NCBI GenBank assembly: GCA_013696065.1
Contig: JACCZJ010000194.1
Span: 1 to 6,998 of the forward strand
Origin: Nocardioidaceae bacterium
GTDB lineage: Bacteria > Actinomycetota > Actinomycetes > Propionibacteriales > Nocardioidaceae
Length of the DNA stretch: 6,998 nt
Reading direction: 5' to 3'
Below are positions 6,613 to 6,998 of the stretch, piece after piece (within the stretch, counting starts at the first letter, position 1; every line of letters starts with the position of its first letter). Position numbers and translations under genes: made by a program. A model generated the notes under the pieces. The model was not told where the DNA came from, searched no databases, and saw nothing but the letters and a program-made list of their open reading frames with translations.

Positions 6613-6998
6613 CCCATGCTCGGCAGGATCTGCGGACGAAGCCAGCCCGCGCGGTCGAGCAGGTCCCGCAGCTCGTTCCGATCAAGCACCGGCCCATCGG
6701 CATCGGGATCAACCGCGGAGGCCCGGCCCAGGAGCGCCGCCGACTGTGGTTGCACCACATACATCGCACCGACCGTCTCCGCGCGACTGCCCTCGTCGGC
6801 CGTCATGAGCGCCTCATGAACCTTCTCTCCCGAACGTATCCCGATCGTCTCGATGGCGATCTGGTCGGCGCGGTAGCCGAATTGCGGTGCGTACGCCTCA
6901 ATCAGCGTCTCGACCAGGTCGCCAACGCGAACCCGGGGCATCTTGAGGATGAAGACCTCTCCGCCGAGCATGCGATTCATGGCCTCGAGACAGAGCTG
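6609..6998 (-). CDS. C-terminal part of a UDP-GlcNAc 4,6-dehydratase-like SDR (PseB/LegB/CapD type), cut by the right edge
   Basis: The frame is open to the right edge (first residues QLCLEAMNRMLGGEVFILKM), so the true start is outside; the ATG at 6980 is internal. About 129 residues remain of a family usually near 330-350. GGEVFILKMP and VRVGDLVETLI match the GGEIFVPKIP..R..DLA segment of extended SDR nucleotide-sugar 4,6-dehydratases, and IGIRSGEKVHEALMTADE matches the C-terminal IGIRPGEKLHE.M...DE motif, with Ser for the usual Pro. The catalytic Tyr-Lys pair and the Gly-rich NAD(P) motif lie outside the window. The enzyme would remove water from UDP-GlcNAc (or a GDP analogue) to give the 4-keto-6-deoxy sugar, the first step to legionaminic or pseudaminic acid and to other deoxy-aminosugars. 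Its stop overlaps the start of the NeuB-family gene as ATGA, which ties the two enzymes to one pathway. Which 4,6-dehydratase subtype it is cannot be fixed from the tail. Confidence 0.88.
   Translation of the reverse strand, partial: QLCLEAMNRMLGGEVFILKMPRVRVGDLVETLIEAYAPQFGYRADQIAIETIGIRSGEKVHEALMTADEGSRAETVGAMYVVQPQSAALLGRASAVDPDADGPVLDRNELRDLLDRAGWLRPQILPSMG

Noticed and set aside
1..6998. CRISPR arrays, tRNA or rRNA genes, insertion sequences, phage genes
   Set aside because: No spaced direct repeats, terminal inverted repeats with a transposase, or structural RNA signatures were seen; nearly every base is within a glycan-biosynthesis gene.

Overview
The window is about 7 kb of GC-rich bacterial DNA (roughly 60-67% GC by eye) carrying one tightly packed gene series, all read on the minus strand, so transcription runs from high to low coordinates. 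The content is that of a surface-glycan (O-antigen, capsule or glycoprotein-glycan) cluster with a nonulosonic acid branch. GC richness and frequent GTG starts fit a high-GC bacterium such as an actinobacterium, a chloroflexote or a similar environmental lineage. Nothing in the window fixes the phylum, and I do not recognise the species.

In transcription order the layout is: the C-terminal part of a UDP-GlcNAc 4,6-dehydratase-like SDR enzyme (6609-6998, cut by the right edge); an N-acetylneuraminate / legionaminate-type synthase (5536-6612); a family 2 GT-A glycosyltransferase (4467 to about 5483); a Wzx-like MOP-superfamily flippase (2973-4457); an unassigned GT-B-fold protein resembling polysialyltransferase / CDP-glycerol-transferase-like enzymes (1534-2976); a family 4 GT-B glycosyltransferase (258-1478); and the first 88 codons of another gene, probably a further glycosyltransferase, which runs off the left edge (1-265).

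Genes are joined by ATGA overlaps (6609-6612 and 2973-2976), an 8-base overlap (258-265), a 9-base gap (4458-4466) and two short gaps (about 52 and 55 bases). I see no terminator or convincing promoter, so this looks like the interior of a longer operon. Together the genes suggest synthesis of a sialic-acid-like nine-carbon sugar, assembly of an oligosaccharide on a lipid carrier by three or four transferases, and flipping across the membrane by Wzx. The CMP-sugar synthetase, aminotransferase, epimerase and Wzy polymerase expected for such a pathway are not in the window and may lie on either side.

The most unusual point is the start of the family 2 glycosyltransferase. The conserved first strand lies upstream of the first usable GTG, and no ATG, GTG, TTG or CTG codon exists in frame before it. 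A near-perfect Shine-Dalgarno sequence sits 7 bases before an ATA codon, preceded by two chained mini-ORFs. This is either a rare ATA start or an indel or base error in the DNA.
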